Assembly (NCBI GenBank): GCA_041658465.1
Contig: JBBAAC010000127.1
Span: 1 to 7,129 of the forward strand
Source of the DNA: JAJZQH01 sp041658465
GTDB lineage: Bacteria > UBA10199 > 2-02-FULL-44-16 > JAAZCA01
DNA: 7,129 nucleotides
Direction: 5' to 3'
Shown in pieces: positions 6,591 through 7,129 of the stretch; position 1 is the stretch's first letter; each line of letters starts with the position of its first letter. Made by a program: the position numbers and the translations under genes. The notes beneath the pieces were generated by a model that had not been told where the DNA came from, searched no databases, and saw only the letters and a list, made by a program, of their open reading frames with translations.

Positions 6591-7129
6591 CGGTTCCGAG
6601 CCCGTAGAGTTCGTTGAACGTGTGGATGCTGGCCATGGCGCCGTTTCTCTGCGACTCCAGCTCATATGTCCCCACGAGATACTGCCGCGAGCGTTCGAGC
6701 TCGTCCTTTGAGACGCGCGAGCCGCGGATATCCGTTAGCTCCTTGAGTATCCCCTTCACGGCCGTGTTGATCTTTCCCGGCTCTGTCCCGATGTAGACGG
6801 CAAAATATCCCGGCTCGATCCCCTCCTGATGCACCGAGCTCACCGCGTACGCCAGGCCCATCTTGTCGCGCAGATTGATGAAGAGGCGGCCGCCTTGGCC
6901 CGCGAGTATGTTGTTGAGCACGATCATCGCGTAGCGGTCGCGATCCTTGAGCGTAGCGCCCTGGAAACCGAGCACGATATGCGCCTGCTGCTTCTCGCGC
7001 TTGGTGACGACCTTCTCGCGCGGCTTCGTGGGCCTGGGATCGCACTTGGGCCGCAGCGGTTTGGATTTCCCGCGCGGCAGATCGCGCAGCAGCTCCTCCG
7101 CAAGCCCTCTCACCTCGGCGGGATTCACG
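6472..7129 (-). CDS. Peptidase M16 family protein, C-terminal domain (5' partial)
   Basis: The gene runs leftward from beyond the right edge to TAA at 6472-6474; 218 codons are visible. The first in-window codon (GTG at 7126-7128) is internal, because NPAEVRGLAEELLRDLP is the usual interdomain passage just after the family's G-D-hydrophobic motif. Diagnostic features are GQGGRLFINLRDKMGLAYAV (the conserved Gly-Arg-Leu-Phe and Leu-Arg-x-Lys-x-Gly-Leu-Ala-Tyr block of M16 C-terminal domains) and PGYFAVYIGTEP, followed by the helical SKDELERSRQYLVG. The zinc-binding HxxEH lies in the N-terminal domain, outside the window, so catalytic status cannot be judged. M16B proteins act as zinc peptidases or as partner subunits in processing of short peptides. 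The gene converges on the large gene with 103 bp between stops. Its last 119 bp are repeated at 325-443. Confidence 0.93.
   Translation of the reverse strand, partial: VNPAEVRGLAEELLRDLPRGKSKPLRPKCDPRPTKPREKVVTKREKQQAHIVLGFQGATLKDRDRYAMIVLNNILAGQGGRLFINLRDKMGLAYAVSSVHQEGIEPGYFAVYIGTEPGKINTAVKGILKELTDIRGSRVSKDELERSRQYLVGTYELESQRNGAMASIHTFNELYGLGTEEAQAYPRRIMAVTADDVLRAAQRFIHPDAYTMSVVKPA

Noticed and set aside
6463..6711. Plus-strand 82-codon frame over the M16 3' end
   Set aside because: It is antisense to the recognisable M16 C-terminal domain and has no ribosome binding site or known motif.

Overview
The window looks like a chromosomal segment of an uncultivated, moderately GC-rich bacterium. 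Evidence is a free-standing four-helix-bundle protein of the 23S-intervening-sequence (S23/IVP) family, an M16 zinc peptidase, and one very large multidomain cytoplasmic protein. Large multidomain proteins and stand-alone S23-family genes are common in deltaproteobacteria-like and Omnitrophota-like genomes, but nothing here fixes the phylum. No ribosomal RNA, tRNA, integrase, transposase or CRISPR array is visible.

Layout, left to right. Positions 2-250 (+) hold the C-terminal part of the four-helix-bundle gene, whose stop codon lies inside a hairpin terminator (231-274). A pyrimidine-rich spacer follows. Positions 325-450 (-) hold a decapitated last-39-codon remnant of an M16 peptidase gene. 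After about 90 bp of unassigned sequence, one gene fills 543-6368 (+) and encodes 1941 residues. A 103-bp convergent spacer separates it from the 3' half of an M16 peptidase gene (6472-7129, -), which runs off the right edge.

The large protein is the main object of interest. It carries two GHKL (Hsp90/MORC/MutL-type) ATPase modules, near residues 130-400 and 1255-1545. Between them lie a WG/propeller-like beta-repeat region (about 645-1025) and a helical region. Near the C terminus is a predicted zinc metallopeptidase with HEMTH and a downstream HDAEF. The first ATPase module has intact nucleotide-binding boxes. The second has a shortened G1 box. I do not recognise this architecture as a named family. 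The reading that it is an ATP-driven, substrate-sensing protease or a conflict-type effector is inference.

The large gene sits between two copies of the same 119-bp M16 3' end, in direct orientation and about 94% identical. Of seven differences, six are synonymous third-position changes. The interval therefore looks like a 6147-bp unit inserted at, or duplicated with, the 3' end of the M16 gene. The functional downstream gene keeps one copy of the 3' end and the other is left stranded next to the four-helix-bundle gene. Recombination between the repeats would remove the large gene and leave the M16 reading frame whole.
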